DNA from: Monoplex corrugatus
Lineage: Eukaryota > Mollusca > Gastropoda > Littorinimorpha > Ranellidae
DNA: 64,000 nt
NCBI GenBank assembly: GCA_030674185.1
Contig: CM060315.1
Span: 86,905,579 to 86,969,578 of the forward strand
Direction: 5' to 3'
Translations under genes and position numbers: made by a program
Shown: in pieces, positions 33,351-44,844 of the stretch
How the letters are laid out: every line of letters starts with the position of its first letter
Position numbering within the stretch: position 1 is the first letter of the stretch
Notes under the pieces: model-generated
What the model saw: the letters and a program-made list of their open reading frames with translations, nothing else
The model's database searches: none
Told to the model about the DNA's origin: nothing

Positions 33351-33840
33351 GCACGCTGTACACGATATCTCGATTGCCAAATGTTTTCTCAATTTGCCAA
33401 CCTTCTGGACGACAATGTAACGCGAAAGTCGATCAGTAAAGTCGTTTCTTTACGCGGGGGGAGGGGGGGGGGGGAGGTCGACTACCTGAGCTGAAAACTG
33501 AAAGGCAACACTTTACATTCAGACAATTATGTACAGTTATCTGTTCACATCCCCTCAAATCATTGCCCCCTTTCAGCGGATGCGAGTCCACCACCTGTCG
33601 TTTCCACGTGCTCCGGCCCGGCACGTGGCATCTCTCGTGTCGCCTTTATTAATGGCCTCCTATGGCTTTTTCCAGGAAATCGTTACCTCTTTGTACACAA
33701 TCTATAAACCATCAGAAACATGCAGAAATCACAATCAGCTACAGTGGACTATATAGTGGGTGTGAGAAAGGCGCCAAAGTCCCTAGTTAGTTGGAAGGAT
33801 CCTAATGGTGTTCGTGTGACAGTTCACATTCCCATTCTCA

Positions 33841-33893
33841 TGTCGTGAGTTCGCTCACGGCGGTGCGCACTGTAGCCAGATCTCAACCCAGCA
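33841..33893 (+). repeat. PLE direct terminal repeat, left
   Basis: Starts TGTCGTGAGTTCGCTCACGG. Contains a six-base-pair hairpin CGTGAG-TTCG-CTCACG. Repeated at 36213-36265. Confidence 0.85.
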
Positions 33894-36200
33894 TTATGTC
33901 TACCCCTCAATCGTTTAAACTTCCTCAACGTCTCATACGCGATTTCGACGGGAAAGTCATCAAAATTTTTAGAGAACTGGAAGAGAAACATCGATCACTA
34001 GCCAGGTTCAGGAACCATCTTCATTTCAAGCTGCACTGTAAACATCAAAATGTGTGCCCTACAAGTCTTAAGATCAAAACTGGTATGAAAGGCCAGGCAG
34101 CTAACATCATCATCCATCGTGCTCAACGTGCGCTCATGAACGAACGGATTAAACAAATCAACAGCCGTTTGGTTATCATCAAGAACACGATCGCCATTTT
34201 GAAGGATGAACTCAGTGCTTGTGTACTGGATACTATCATGGCGGAGACGTCGCCTGGTCCGACTGCACTGTCAGGCGTGAATGGGACAAAGAGCGCATGC
34301 GCCACAGGAAGAAGTTTGCGAAGTTGCAGGCTAAACCAAAACATGACGATTGCGTGCCCATTACTCCCGTCAGTGATCAAGAAACGCAAGAACTCAAAAA
34401 CAGGTGGGTGGTGAATCTATCAGATCAAAGTTTGACAAGCAGAATTGTCAGTGTTGAGAAAGGGGCTCAATTTCGCGGTCACTCCAGACAAACTTCCCAT
34501 CACGGAGTACATTACCAGCATTGAAACTGTGTGTCGATGGATCGGTCCTCAAACAGAAGAGGCCACACACCTACGATCAGAGTGTGTGAACATCCTCAAA
34601 CAGAGCAAACCTCCCAAATCCAACATTTCTAGGGATGAAAGACTTGCACTACAGGGATTGAAGAAGAAGGATTCCATCATGATTCTCCCAGCTGACAAAG
34701 GCCGTGCCACAGTCATCTTACCCAAGGGGCAGTACTATGAGAAGGCTTACAATCTGCTAGAAGACAAAAAGACCTACCAACAGCTGAGCAAAGATCCCAC
34801 CAGCAAGTATACTGCCCGTCTGACCAAACTACTGCAAGGTCTACAAAAGTCAGGAGAACTCTCTTCAGAACAGTACCGCAGATTGTACCCCTCAGCTACT
34901 GATGTGTCAAAGTTCTACGGACTGCCTAAAGTGCACAAGAAAGATGTACCCCTCCGTCCCATTGTCGCCTCTAGAGGATCACTGATCTATGAGATGGCCC
35001 ACTTCGTTGCAGACATCCTCTCGCCTTTGGTAGGAAAGACAGAACATTCCATTGCCAACAGTGCAGACCTGATGAAGAAGCTGTCGAAGTTTGTACCACA
35101 ACTTGATGAGATTCTGGTGTCCTATGACGTCACAGCCCTGTTCACAGTGTCCCTGTGAAGGACAGCATTGACATTATCAGAGGGATATTACAGGACGACA
35201 ACAGCCTTCAGCAGCGCACCAACCTGCCAGTGGAACACATCTGTGAACTGCTATCCTGCTGCCTCAACACCACCTACTTCACCTTTGAAGGACAGTTCTA
35301 CCAACAGACCGAGGATGCAGCCATGGGGTCCCCTGTGAGTCCTATTGTTGCCAACCTCTTCATGGAAAACTTCGAGGAGAAAGCTTTGGCGTCATTCCAC
35401 ACTTCTCCACGCTACTGGGGCCGCTACATGGACGACACTATGACTGTGCTGAAAAGATTGGTGGTCGAAGACTTCACGAACCATCTCAACAACCAACGCC
35501 TTCTCCGTCTACAGAAAGCCAACCCACACGGACCAGTAGTTACAATTTGACAGTCACCAGCCACTGGAACACAAGCTTGGAGTAATCCGTACCCTCACCC
35601 ACCGAGCGAAGACCATCTTCTCTTCCGACACCGCTAGGGAAGAAGAGGTGCAGCACATCAAGAAAGTACTCAGTGTGTTGGGATACCAGAAGTGGGTCTG
35701 GGATATCCAGGGGGCAAGAAAACCATACCCCACCCCTCCACTGAACGGCAAACCCCTTCGAGAGGGCACGTCTTCATGCCATCAGCGGCGTCACTGAGGC
35801 TCTCAGCAGGAAGATCAGGAAGTTGGGAGTCAGTGTCCACACCAAGCCCACCAACACCATCAGAAGCCAGTTAGTCCACCCCCAAAGACAAAACAGACAA
35901 ATTGGACAAATCAAGGGTGATATACAAGATAGACAGCCAGGACTGTGACCATATTACATTGGCAAAACTGAGCGCAACATGCACAAAAGACTAAAAGATC
36001 ACAAATTAAGTCGTCTCCAGTGGGGGGAACATCTGACCCACACCCAACATCACTTTGAAAAGGACAATGTGCAAGTTCTCGACAAAGAAGCAGGATGGTT
36101 CCAGAGTGGAGTAAAGGAGGCAGTCTACATCGCCGCAAGGAACCCCACCCTCAACCGTGACCAGGGCCGACACAACCTGCCTTCGGTGAACTCCTCACCC
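33845..36200 (+). pseudogene. PLE reverse transcriptase / GIY-YIG endonuclease pseudogene
   Basis: N-terminal region: 33845 to ~34240 in frame 2 (KLPQRLIRDFDGKVI, CPTSLKIKTGMKGQAA), ~34240-34440 in frame 1 (REWDKERMRHRKKFAKLQ), then back to frame 2 from ~34445 (LNFAVTPDKLPITEYI). RT: KDSIMILPADKGRATVIL, FYGLPKVHKKDVPLRPIV, YDVTALFT with the first Asp (35123-35146), a two-base deletion giving TGA at 35155, then AMGSPVSPIVANLFMENFE and catalytic YMDD (35425-35436). After 35550 a stretch that normally carries the LPFLD-type motif is missing; the trace resumes in another frame with SHQPLEHKLGVIRTLTHRAK. Endonuclease: VIYKID, YYIGKTERNMHKRLKDHK (35952 on) and GVKEAVYIAARNPTLNRD. A TGA at 35946 and several frameshifts make it inactive. 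Confidence 0.9.
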
Positions 36201-36212
36201 ATTCAGTCGCGC

Positions 36213-36265
36213 TGTCGTGAGTTCGCTCACAGCAGTGCGCACTGTGGCCAGATCTCAACCCAGCA
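36213..36265 (+). repeat. PLE direct terminal repeat, right
   Basis: Copy of 33841-33893 with three differences, carrying a GTGAG-TTCG-CTCAC hairpin. It lies immediately upstream of the hammerhead-like core. Confidence 0.85.
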
Positions 36266-36330
36266 GTTGCGCTGAAGAAGTCGGCCGGATCGCCAATGAA
36301 AGCTACGCAAGCGAGTAGCCATTTTACTGA
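36262..36330 (+). ncRNA. Hammerhead-ribozyme-like motif of PLE
   Basis: CTGAAGA at 36272-36278 matches the conserved CUGANGA core. GAAA at 36298-36301 matches the second core strand. Between them, 36279-36297 can form stem II (with one bulge and one C-A mismatch, consistent with a CpG transition). After GAAA, GCTAC (36302-36306) pairs with GTAGC (36315-36319) as stem III with an eight-base loop. The position expected to be U before the cleavage site is C here, so this copy is probably inactive. Hammerhead motifs in PLE termini are established. Confidence 0.65.
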
Positions 36331-36879
36331 CAGATGAGTTTAGTCCGGTAGTCATTATATTCCCATCTCTCTCCCACCTGATGGCTCATGCACAGCTATG
36401 GGCGTGGTCTTAAGACATCCGTCACAAGGCTAACTTGGCCTTCACACTCCTGACTGCCTTGGATGCGCAGGTTTGGACCCAGGTGGAGGGTAAATTTCTC
36501 AAGACATCAAACAAAACAAGAAATATATGGCGACAGAAGACGGACATCCAGGAGTCATGCCCTGGCGTGGCCAGTCTCAGTATCAGGAGCTAAGGGCCGA
36601 AACACTTCCTTGACTGGGTTTCTCTTCTGAGGTCCTTCTGCTGGTCAGCTCTCCCCAGAGTTTCTTGCTACTGAAATTCAGAGTTCCCACACTTACTCCC
36701 TCCCACGTAACGGTTCATGCATACGCTAGGGGTGCATTATCCTTGTGTCCACCATAGCCAGACCTATCAGTTCTGAGCCTCTGGTTTCCTACCTGCAAAT
36801 TGAATGTTTCAATTATTGAATTCTACACTATGTTCTCCAGAAGACATTCAGTCTGTATATTTCTAAGCGTTTGCAGTTC

Positions 36880-37115
36880 GTTCAAATGGTATGTGTTGCA
36901 CTCAGGTAATTCCATATGCGCTCCATTCAAAATCTGTCAGCATTCATCTGGCAGACTCCCTGGGCATGTGCAAAACCTTATGTGCCGGCAAGGTCTTGAA
37001 ATGGGACGGAGAAAGGTGGAGAAAGGACCTATGAAACAGTAAGCTGACACCACCGGAATGACAAACATTAAGATGGACAGCGAACATGGCTCTATCAAAA
37101 GAACAGGAAGGCAAT
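36880..37115 (-). mobile_element. SINE family X, copy 5
   Basis: On the minus strand: CCATCTTAATGTTTGTCATT, CGGTGGTGTCAGCTTACTG, CCCATTTCAAGACCTTGCC, GTCTGCCAGATGAATGCTGA and GAATGGAGCGCATATGGAAT. The middle blocks show what the MITE-split copy at 6186 looked like before insertion. Confidence 0.75.
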
Positions 37116-37235
37116 AAACAGTCGTGTTGTGTATCTGGATCCTGGCTGTTTTTCCCCGAACAGCGTGTCTCAATTGTGTGCAAAGTAATGTCTGGAACAA
37201 AATGATTCGAAACAGTTTTTTACTATCACAAAAAC

Positions 37236-37379
37236 GGACCGACAAGACATTACCCAAGGTTCTGACGGCCTTGTTTTGTCGCCAGATGGACAAGACATTA
37301 TCCACAGGCTCTGACAGCCTTGTTTTGTCAGGAGATGGACAAGACATTACCCACAGGCTCTGACAGCCTTGTTTTGTCA
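37236..37379. repeat. 49-bp minisatellite, left part
   Basis: Three units of GGACAAGACATTACCCACAG plus GCTCTGACAGCCTTGTTTTG at 37236, 37288 and 37337. The array is broken by a LINE tail and resumes at 37800. Confidence 0.88.
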
Positions 37380-37569
37380 GCAACCTACTTTTGTCTCCTT
37401 CAAGTCCGCTCTCAAAATTCACCTTTTCTCCTCTGCATAAAATCCTGACCTCACTCAACCCCCTCTGCAGCCTGTCTCCGCTCGGAGTGGAATCACATTA
37501 TAATATATGATTGTATATAATATGCTCTCTATAATTTTCCATTGCTTTTCTTCTTTTTCCCCATTTATA

Positions 37570-37617
<48 letters not shown>

Positions 37618-37660
37618 GTGTGTGTGTGTGTGTGTGTGTGTGTTGTGTGTGTGTGTGTGG

Positions 37661-37712
<52 letters not shown>

Positions 37713-37795
37713 TGTGTATGTATCTGTTCAGCGCTTAGATTTGATTTTTATCAAGATTTTGCGCTATATAGATATTGTAATTATTATTATTATAT
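37379..37795 (+). mobile_element. L2/CR1-like LINE 3' end, 5'-truncated
   Basis: Begins at the QQPTFVSFKSAL codons, very near the ORF end (stop about 37437), then the 3' UTR with its internal (GT)n/(GCGT)n microsatellite (37573-37712) and the CAGCGCTTAG..ATTATTATT tail. The junction base pairs GTCAG are shared between the minisatellite and the LINE, so the break may have used microhomology. Confidence 0.9.
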
Positions 37796-37797
37796 AG

Positions 37798-37937
37798 GGA
37801 TGGACAAGACATTACCACAGGCTCTGACAGCTTGTTGCAGGATGGACAAGACATCCAAGCTCTGACAGCCTTGTTTTGTCATGGAGATGGACAAGACATT
37901 ACCCACAGGCTCTGACAGCCTTGTTTTGTCAGGAGAC
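37798..37937. repeat. 49-bp minisatellite, right part
   Basis: Three more units, the first two internally shortened. Same sequence as 37236-37379. Confidence 0.88.
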
Positions 37938-39170
37938 ACAGAGACAAAGCCAGACAGAGCTAGAGACAGACACAGACATTCACAAAGACAGAGAAAGTGA
38001 GAGAGAAAGAGACAGAGACAGTGAGAGAGAAAAGACCAACATAGAGACAGAAGAAAATATATGATAATATATATATATATTATATATATATATATATATA
38101 TATTATATAACAAAAGGAAGTGAGCGAGAGAGAGAGAGAGAGGAGGAGGCAAGTGGAGAGAGAAATATAGATGGAGAGAAAAAAGGTGAAAGTGAGTGAG
38201 AGAACAGAGAAACAAGGCAGATAGAGAAACCAAGAAAGAGAGACAGACAGATGCAGACAGAGACAGAGAAACAAACAGACAGATAGAGACAGCTCGACAG
38301 AGACAGAGACAGAGAGGAAAGGGGAGAGAGAGAAATACAGACATACAGATGCACCTTCACGCAGACAGAGCCAGCAAGAAAAACAAAACAGACAGAGCCA
38401 GATACAGAGAGACAAACACACACACAGAAACACACAGAGAGACAGACAGACTGAATCAGAGAGACACACACATTCACACAGACAATGAGAGCGAAAGAGA
38501 GACAGACACAGACATAAGAAAAATAGGGGGGAGAGAGAGAAAAAGAGAGATACACATACAAAGCAACCGAACGAGAGAGACAAGGAGGAGGAAGCAGGGG
38601 AGGGGGGGAGAAAACTGGAGAGAGAGAGAGAGAGAGAGCAAGAGCAAGAGAAAGCAAGAAAGAACGAGAGTGAGCGAGCAAGCTACAGAGAGACAGACAG
38701 ACAGACAGAGACATAGACAGACAGAGAGACAGACAGACCGGAATCGAGAAAACGAAAGTAAGAGGACAGAGAGAGGGGGAGGGGGCACGGAGAGAGGGAG
38801 GAAGACACACAGACAGAGAGGCCTAGAGCAGACAGACACACAGATATAGACACAAAGACAAACATAGGCAAAGAGAGAGACACAGAGAGAGAGAGAGCAA
38901 GAGACAGAAAGAGATAGGGGGAGTGAGACAGAGACAGACAGACACAGACATATGGAGAGACTGAGGTTGGGGAACAGTACAAGACCACACTGACGTCCAA
39001 GTGGAAGTGAACATGACAGATCTACAGTACACATGATGGGCACCCCTGAAGGGAACACCAATGAAGACCAACAGGTGAGGTCCCCAATGACCACTGTCCA
39101 CCACCAACATCATTAACGTCTGATTGAGTCCGGAGGACATTCGACGAAGTAAAAAGAGGGGAAATGGTTA
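37938..39170. repeat. Purine-rich block, unit 1 of a segmental duplication
   Basis: GACA/GAGA-rich DNA with an AT repeat at 38066-38105. Segment A (37938-38250) recurs at 39485-39800. Segment B (about 38545-39170, including the non-simple sequence GACTGAGGTTGGGGAACAGT) recurs at 41336-41985. Minus-strand ORFs here are Leu/Ser/Cys-rich shadows. Confidence 0.8.
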
Positions 39171-39990
39171 TGAACGAGCACGTAGCGAGCGAGCGAGCAA
39201 GAGAAAGAGAGAGAGAGAGAGACCAGAGACAGAGCAAAGACAGAGAGCGACAGAGACATACAGACACAGAAAGACAGAGAGAGACAAAGAGACAGACAGA
39301 GACAGGTAGAGAGAAAGAAAGATAGACAGTGAGAGACCGAAGGTGAGAGAGAGACGGGCAGAAAGACAATTAGACAGGAAGAGCTAGAGAGAGAGAGAGA
39401 GAAAAAAAGAAAAGGGAGAGAGAGAAAAGAGAGAGAGGGGGGAGACAGACAGAGAGAGCCAGATACAGAAAGAACAGAGAGAGAGAGAGAGAGAGAGACA
39501 AAGCCAGACAGACAGAGCTAGAGACAGACACAGACATTCACAACGACAGAGAAAGTTGGAGAGAAAGAGAGAGACAATGAGAGACAAATAGACCAACAGA
39601 GACAGACAGACATACAGACACAGACATAAAGAGAGAGAGAGAGAGATACAAAGGAAGTGAGCGAGAAAGAGAGGAGGAGGCAGGGGGAGAGAGAGAGAGA
39701 GAGACAGTCGGACAGAGAGAAATATAGATGGAGAGAGAAAAAGTGAAAGTGAGTGAGAGAACAGAGAGACAGAGGCAGACAGAGAAACCAAGAAAGTGAG
39801 AGAGAGACAGACAGACTGAGAGAGACAGATGGAGACAGACAGAGAGACAAGGAGACAGACAGAGATAGCGAGACAGAGACAGAGAGACATAAAGAAAGAT
39901 ACTGACACTGACACTGACACTGACACATGGTTTATTGTGAAGGCCACCGACCCATACACAAACCAGGGATTGGGGGGAGGGGATTACATT
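39171..39990. repeat. Purine-rich block, start of unit 2
   Basis: GAGA/GACA-rich DNA. 39485-39800 matches segment A of unit 1. Near 39897-39925 there are GACACT repeats. Confidence 0.8.
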
Positions 39991-40004
39991 GTTAACATAC
40001 AACT

Positions 40005-41336
40005 TGCATACTTTTCATTCGACATCCGTTTTTAGTAGCAATGTACAGACATTTTTAGACTGTTACCTCTTCTCGAAGCTTCAAAGCATAAAATATGAAC
40101 ATCGCCAATTTTCTGGAATGTTCTGGATTTTTACACGTTAGGGCCATACTCCATGAGGGATCAGTGCTGTTTCCAATGATTCCTAGCAAATGCTTATTTT
40201 GATGTCTTTATAGACTGGACAATCGAACAGAAAATGGGATTCATCTTCTAAAATATTCGACAAAAGGGGCAGCTTTTTCTAGCATAGTTTTCTGTTAAAT
40301 ATCGATTGTTTACACCCAATTCGTTTAGGCCTAATCTGAATCTGATCAGGCAATCACGGAATTTCTTGATAGTTACGTCATTAATATATTTTTCTGGTTC
40401 ATGGAGTGATTTAAATTGGCGATAGGCAGAATATCTATCGCTGTTGAGTATTTTACTGTTCCATTCTTCTTTAAATCGCCCTATCATTTTTTGCTTAAAA
40501 GAGGCCAAGAAACTTGAATCGTTAGTCACGCCATTTATCCATACTTCTTGAAATCCGTACTCTTCTAGACACTATTTAGTATTTCTAGCCCAGTTCTTAT
40601 TTTCACTCATTTGCTCCCCATCAAGGCTATTTAAGAGCATGGTGTAAGCTTGTTTTGGTAATCTTGATGCTGGCAATTTAATGATTTTTAACCAGTATCG
40701 CAGTGCTGCAATGGTACTGTCAATGTATAAAGGATCCCTCCATATATCATATAGTTTGGTGTTTTATTGCTTACACTCAATAGACGTTTGCATCCAAATA
40801 AGTGGGCTGTCTCTATAACAGCAAGCCTTGACGTACCCCATATTTCTGCAGCATATAAAACAACATAGGTTTAACTTGTGCATCAAACAATTGAAAGAAA
40901 ACGGTAGTGTTCAAGGCGCCTAGGGGCCACATGGTTTTCATCAAATCTAAGATTTTGCCTTTTGCTTTGCTGGAAAATTCATCGCAAGCAGTGTTAAAGG
41001 ACAGTTTTGTTGAGAGAGTGAATCCCAAACACTTGTAGCGATTTACTATTTCAATTTCATTTTTTTTCATAGAACCATGTTTCTGTAGCTGCAATATGCC
41101 CCCTTTTCTAAATATAATAACTTAAGTTTTATCTAAGTTTACCGTGAGACCGAGAGATTTTGATGCCTTGTGAAGATTGTTTATTTGATTTTGTAATCCA
41201 GATGGCGTAGATGATATGAGTACAATGTCATCAGCGAACAATAGTAAGAAAATTTCATCTAGATTAGGAACCATCTGGATACCATGTTTTCCGTGCTTTT
41301 TGACGAAATCAACTACCTCAGATATTAGAAGTAAGG
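40005..41336 (-). mobile_element. LINE remnant (clade unassigned) inside purine block
   Basis: Minus strand reads the RT palm LLLFADDIVLISSTPSGLQ (near 41215-41270), SLGLTVNLDKT, KYLGFTL-like RYKCLGFTLSTKLSFN, KAKGKILDLMKTMWPLGALN, and further on EWNSKILNSDRYSAYRQFKS and DVTIKKFRDCLIRFRLGLNE, then CPFC before the end. It is 5'-truncated just upstream of the FADD box and riddled with frameshifts. FADD instead of YADD and the downstream order separate it from the L2/CR1-like and RTE families here. It splits unit 2 of the purine-rich duplication. Confidence 0.8.
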
Positions 41337-42125
41337 GAGGGGGAGATACACCTACAAAGCAACCACACAGAGAGAGGAGGATGGGGAAGCGGGGTGGGGG
41401 TGGGGTGGGGAGAAAGCTGGAGAGAGAGAGAGAGAGAGAGAGAGAAGCAGGAGCAAGAGAGAGCAAGAAAGAGCGACAATGAGCAAGCAAGCTAGAGAGA
41501 GAGAGAGAAGAAAACAGAGACAGCGACAAGACAAGAGACAGACAGACAGAGACAGACAGCAACCAAGAAAACAAAAGTGCGAGGACAGAGACAGGGGGGG
41601 ACATGAGAGAGGGACGAAGACAGACACACAGACAGACAGACACAGATGACACACAGACAGACGCACAGATAGAGACGACGACAGACAGGGGCAAGAGAGA
41701 GACAGAGAGAGAGCAAGAGACAGAAAGAGATAGGGGAGTGAGACAGAGACAGACAGACACAGACATATGGAGAGACTGAGGTTGGGGAACAGTACAAGAC
41801 CACACTGACGTCCAAGTGGAAGTGAACATGACAGATTACGTACACATGATGGGCACCCCTGAAGGGAACACCAATGAAGGGCCAACGAGGTGAGGTCCCA
41901 ATGACGTGTCCACAACCAACATCATTAACGTCTGATTGAGTCGGGAGGACATTGGACACAGAAAAAAGAGGGGAAATGGTTATGAACGAGACCTTAGAGA
42001 GAGAGGGGAAGACAGATAAACAGAAGCAGAGAAGAAAAAAAACAAGAGACAGAGATAAAGACAAAATGAGTCAGAGAAAACACACACACAGAGCCAGAGA
42101 GACGGACAGACACACACTACAGACA
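41337..42125. repeat. Purine-rich block, end of unit 2
   Basis: GAGA/GACA-rich DNA. 41337-41985 matches segment B of unit 1, including the GGGCACCCCTGAAGGGAACA block (39039 and 41851). 42125-42330 is AT-rich and unrecognised. Confidence 0.8.
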
Positions 42126-42334
42126 AAAGCAGACATCTATAAATACATGCATGTCAACGCTTCACAATAATAAGAATGACAACAATCATATAACAATAAC
42201 TTAGTAGTTGTATTTATATTCTATTCAAAAAAAGAAAAGTGAATTAAAAACACAGAAATCAAAGGTTAAGAAAGAAAGGTAAGAAAGCGCTGAGAACAAG
42301 CAAAGGAAGTTGGAGAGGAAGACAAACTAACGCA

Positions 42335-43055
42335 ATGACGAAAATAGACTGATTATAACTATGCTAAGGCAACGACCCAGCAAGAACGACGAAAATAGAC
42401 GATTATAACTATGCTAAGGCAACGACGAAAATAGACTGATTATAACTATGCTAAGGCAACGACGAAAATAGACTGATTATAACTATGCAAGGAACGACGA
42501 AAATAGACTGATTATAACTATGCTAAGGCAACGACGAAAATAGACTGATTATAACTATGCTAAGGCAACGACGAAAATAGACTTGATTATAACTATGCTA
42601 AGGCAACGACGAAAATAGACTGATTATAACTAAGCTAAGGCAACGACGAAAATAGACTGATTATAACTTAAGCTAAGGCAAACGACGAAAATAGACTGAT
42701 TATAACTAAGCTAAGGCAACGACGAAAATAGGACTGATTATAACTAAGCTAAGGCAACGACGAAAATAGACTGATTATAACTATGCTAAGGCAACGACGA
42801 AAATAGACTGATTATAACTAAGCTAAGGCAACGACGAAAATAGACTGATTATAACTATGCTAAGGCAACGACGAAAATAGACTGATTATAACTATGCTAA
42901 GGCAACGACGAAAATAGACTGATTATAACTATGCTAAGGCAACGACGAAAATAGACTGATTATAACTATGCTAAGGCAGCTACGAAAATAGACTGATTAT
43001 AACTATGCTAAGGCAACGACGAAAATAGACTGATTATAACTATGCTAAGGCAACG
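42335..43055. repeat. 37-bp minisatellite
   Basis: About 19 units, each made of AACGACGAAAATAGACTGAT followed by TATAACTATGCTAAGGC. Variants have AAGC for ATGC. A few units carry 1-2 base indels. There are no spacers, so it is not a CRISPR. Confidence 0.95.
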
Positions 43056-43077
43056 GTTTGCTGCCCCGACTTAATGC

Positions 43078-43265
43078 GTCCATCATTCTGGTGGTGTCAG
43101 CTTAGTGTTTCATAGGCCCCTCCCCATTTCAAGATCTTGCCAGTGCACAGGGTTTTGCACAGGCTCAGCAGTCTGCCAGATAACTGCTGGCAGAATTGGG
43201 TGGAATGCATATGGAATGTCTGAGTGCGATAAATCCCTTTGGGGGGAAAAAATCATCAAACTCCA
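43078..43265 (+). mobile_element. SINE family X, copy 6 (3' part)
   Basis: Starts at CATTCTGGTGGTGTCAGCTT, then CCCATTTCAAGATCTTGCCA, GTCTGCCAGATAACTGCTGG, AATTGGGTGGAATGCATATG and GTGCGATAAATCCCTTTGG. The head is missing. It directly follows the 37-bp minisatellite. 43265-44100 is unrecognised. Confidence 0.75.
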
Positions 43266-44103
43266 AATTCCAACGATCCTCCTGTTAAAACTATCCAAAA
43301 CTTCTAAACACTTAAATTACACAATGCTGCAGCAAATCTTTTGGTATAAAATCAGGTGTCAGGCGACAGGGTACGTTCAAAGATGGGAGGCTTTGAAAAG
43401 CGGAAGAAAAAATCTACGCACGGGAGTGCCTTTGGAAACCGGATAAAAATTCATCTGCGGAAGTGAGGTCTATCTCCACCGATCAACTATGTATGGTTAA
43501 ACTTTTAAGCCTGCATCTTGAGTGCGTTATAAAACTGAGAACACGTTTGTGATCTGAAAGCCGGGGGGTGGGGAGCAGGCTGTCAAACATGACAGCGAAG
43601 GAGAACTGAAAAACAGGGAGTCTGAGAGACACAAAGCGGCACTACAAAACTTGTCTTCGTTTCTGATCCTCCAGAAACAAAGCAACGGATGCGCCATGAC
43701 CCGCATCAGGACATTTTCAAAAGCCGGAATTCCGGTATCCAGTTGGAAAAGTGGAACATATCAGTTGCAGTCTTTAAAGTCAGTCCACTCTTCTTCATGA
43801 TGGCCAGGTAAAACAAAACAAAACAAAACAAGCCAGTCAAGCGATCTCTCCTTTTAACGATTTTTGTTTCATACAATGTGATCACAAGGATACACGGATG
43901 AGACTGAAAATCAAGGTCTAAAACAGTCATTACTTGACAAAAGAAATCTAAAACGAAAACAAACTTCAATCTTTCAGTGAGTGAAAAAGTACGAGAGCTG
44001 TTACATAAAATAACTAGGAACCTTGTGGCTATGCTCTGTACATCAAGCCAACGTCACCAAGATATGACACTCGCCAGTCTGACTGAAGGCACCACTTCAT
44101 TTG

Positions 44104-44145
44104 TTGTTTTGTTGTTGTTGTTGTTGTGTGTTGTTGTTGTTGAAG
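44104..44145. repeat. (GTT)n microsatellite
   Basis: GTTGTT units with one GTGT interruption. Confidence 0.85.
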
Positions 44146-44204
44146 AAAAATTATTTGTCGACTTTTTTAACAAAAAGAAAACAAACGCATTCGTTTGTGA
44201 TCTT

Positions 44205-44337
44205 ACGTCTACACTTGACAAAGGCCAGTTGGCCGAAAATTTGCGACCGTCTTGTCTGGTTGTATTAAATACATGTTCTTATTCTCTTTTCGTGTTTTTT
44301 TCTGGTTCCTGTTTGCTTGAACGCAGGCAGTCACACT
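44205..44337 (+). repeat. PLE terminal-repeat fragment (pLTR E)
   Basis: CTTGACAAAGGCCAGTTGGC then CGAAAATTTGCG, TATTAAATACATG, and TTTTCTGGTTCCTGTTTGCT, TGAACG. Same orientation and core as 9236-9395. No PLE coding sequence nearby. 44340-44840 is unrecognised. Confidence 0.8.
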
Positions 44338-44844
44338 TGTTTTTGTTTTGTTTTGTTTTTTTATAGAAAGATCGACAGGGAGACAGACTACTTATATTCT
44401 ACAACAACACAACACCTAAAATTCAAACTTTACACAAATTTCCTTATTAATATACACACGCACTCATTCTCATTCACACAATGTTATCAATATTCACACA
44501 TTATTAGTTCACACCCAACACAAATGGCAGTCACTGCCTCAACATCAGTCGACACGCACTGTCTACAGTTCAGAAATGTCTTCAAGCAATGGCACCTGGT
44601 GGCATGAATTGGCGCTTCCGACGCTGAACATCACAAAGCTGAAGGATGCTCACAACAGCTGTAGTCCAAAGGTGTGCACAAATAGACGACAAACACGCAC
44701 CAAATACACGTAAAGATGAATACTTTTTTTTTAAAAAATGAAGAGACGAGTCAGTAGATTAAACAGAAGAAACTGCTGAAGGCGATGGACGATGACTTCT
44801 CCGAACTTATCATGGGGACAAGAGCTGAAGTGCCTTTCTAGTCT

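Larger units (their letters stand above)
33838..36355 (+). mobile_element. Penelope-like element, most complete copy
   Basis: Bounded by 53-bp direct repeats (33841-33893 and 36213-36265, three mismatches), with N-terminal region, reverse transcriptase, GIY-YIG endonuclease and a hammerhead-like 3' end. It belongs to a different PLE lineage from 7389-9395: the nuclease reads YYIGKTE and ends WFQSGVKEAVYIAARNPTLN, closer to Poseidon/Penelope-type proteins, with no Cys-rich linker seen. 36355-36790 is unrecognised but contains two diverged copies of a GGCTCATGCACAGCTA / GGTTCATGCATACGCTA block. Confidence 0.88.

Noticed and set aside
42335..43055. 37-bp direct repeats as a CRISPR array
   Set aside because: Units are contiguous with no unique spacers, no cas genes are present and the DNA is eukaryotic. 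The same applies to the 32-, 30- and 28-bp arrays.
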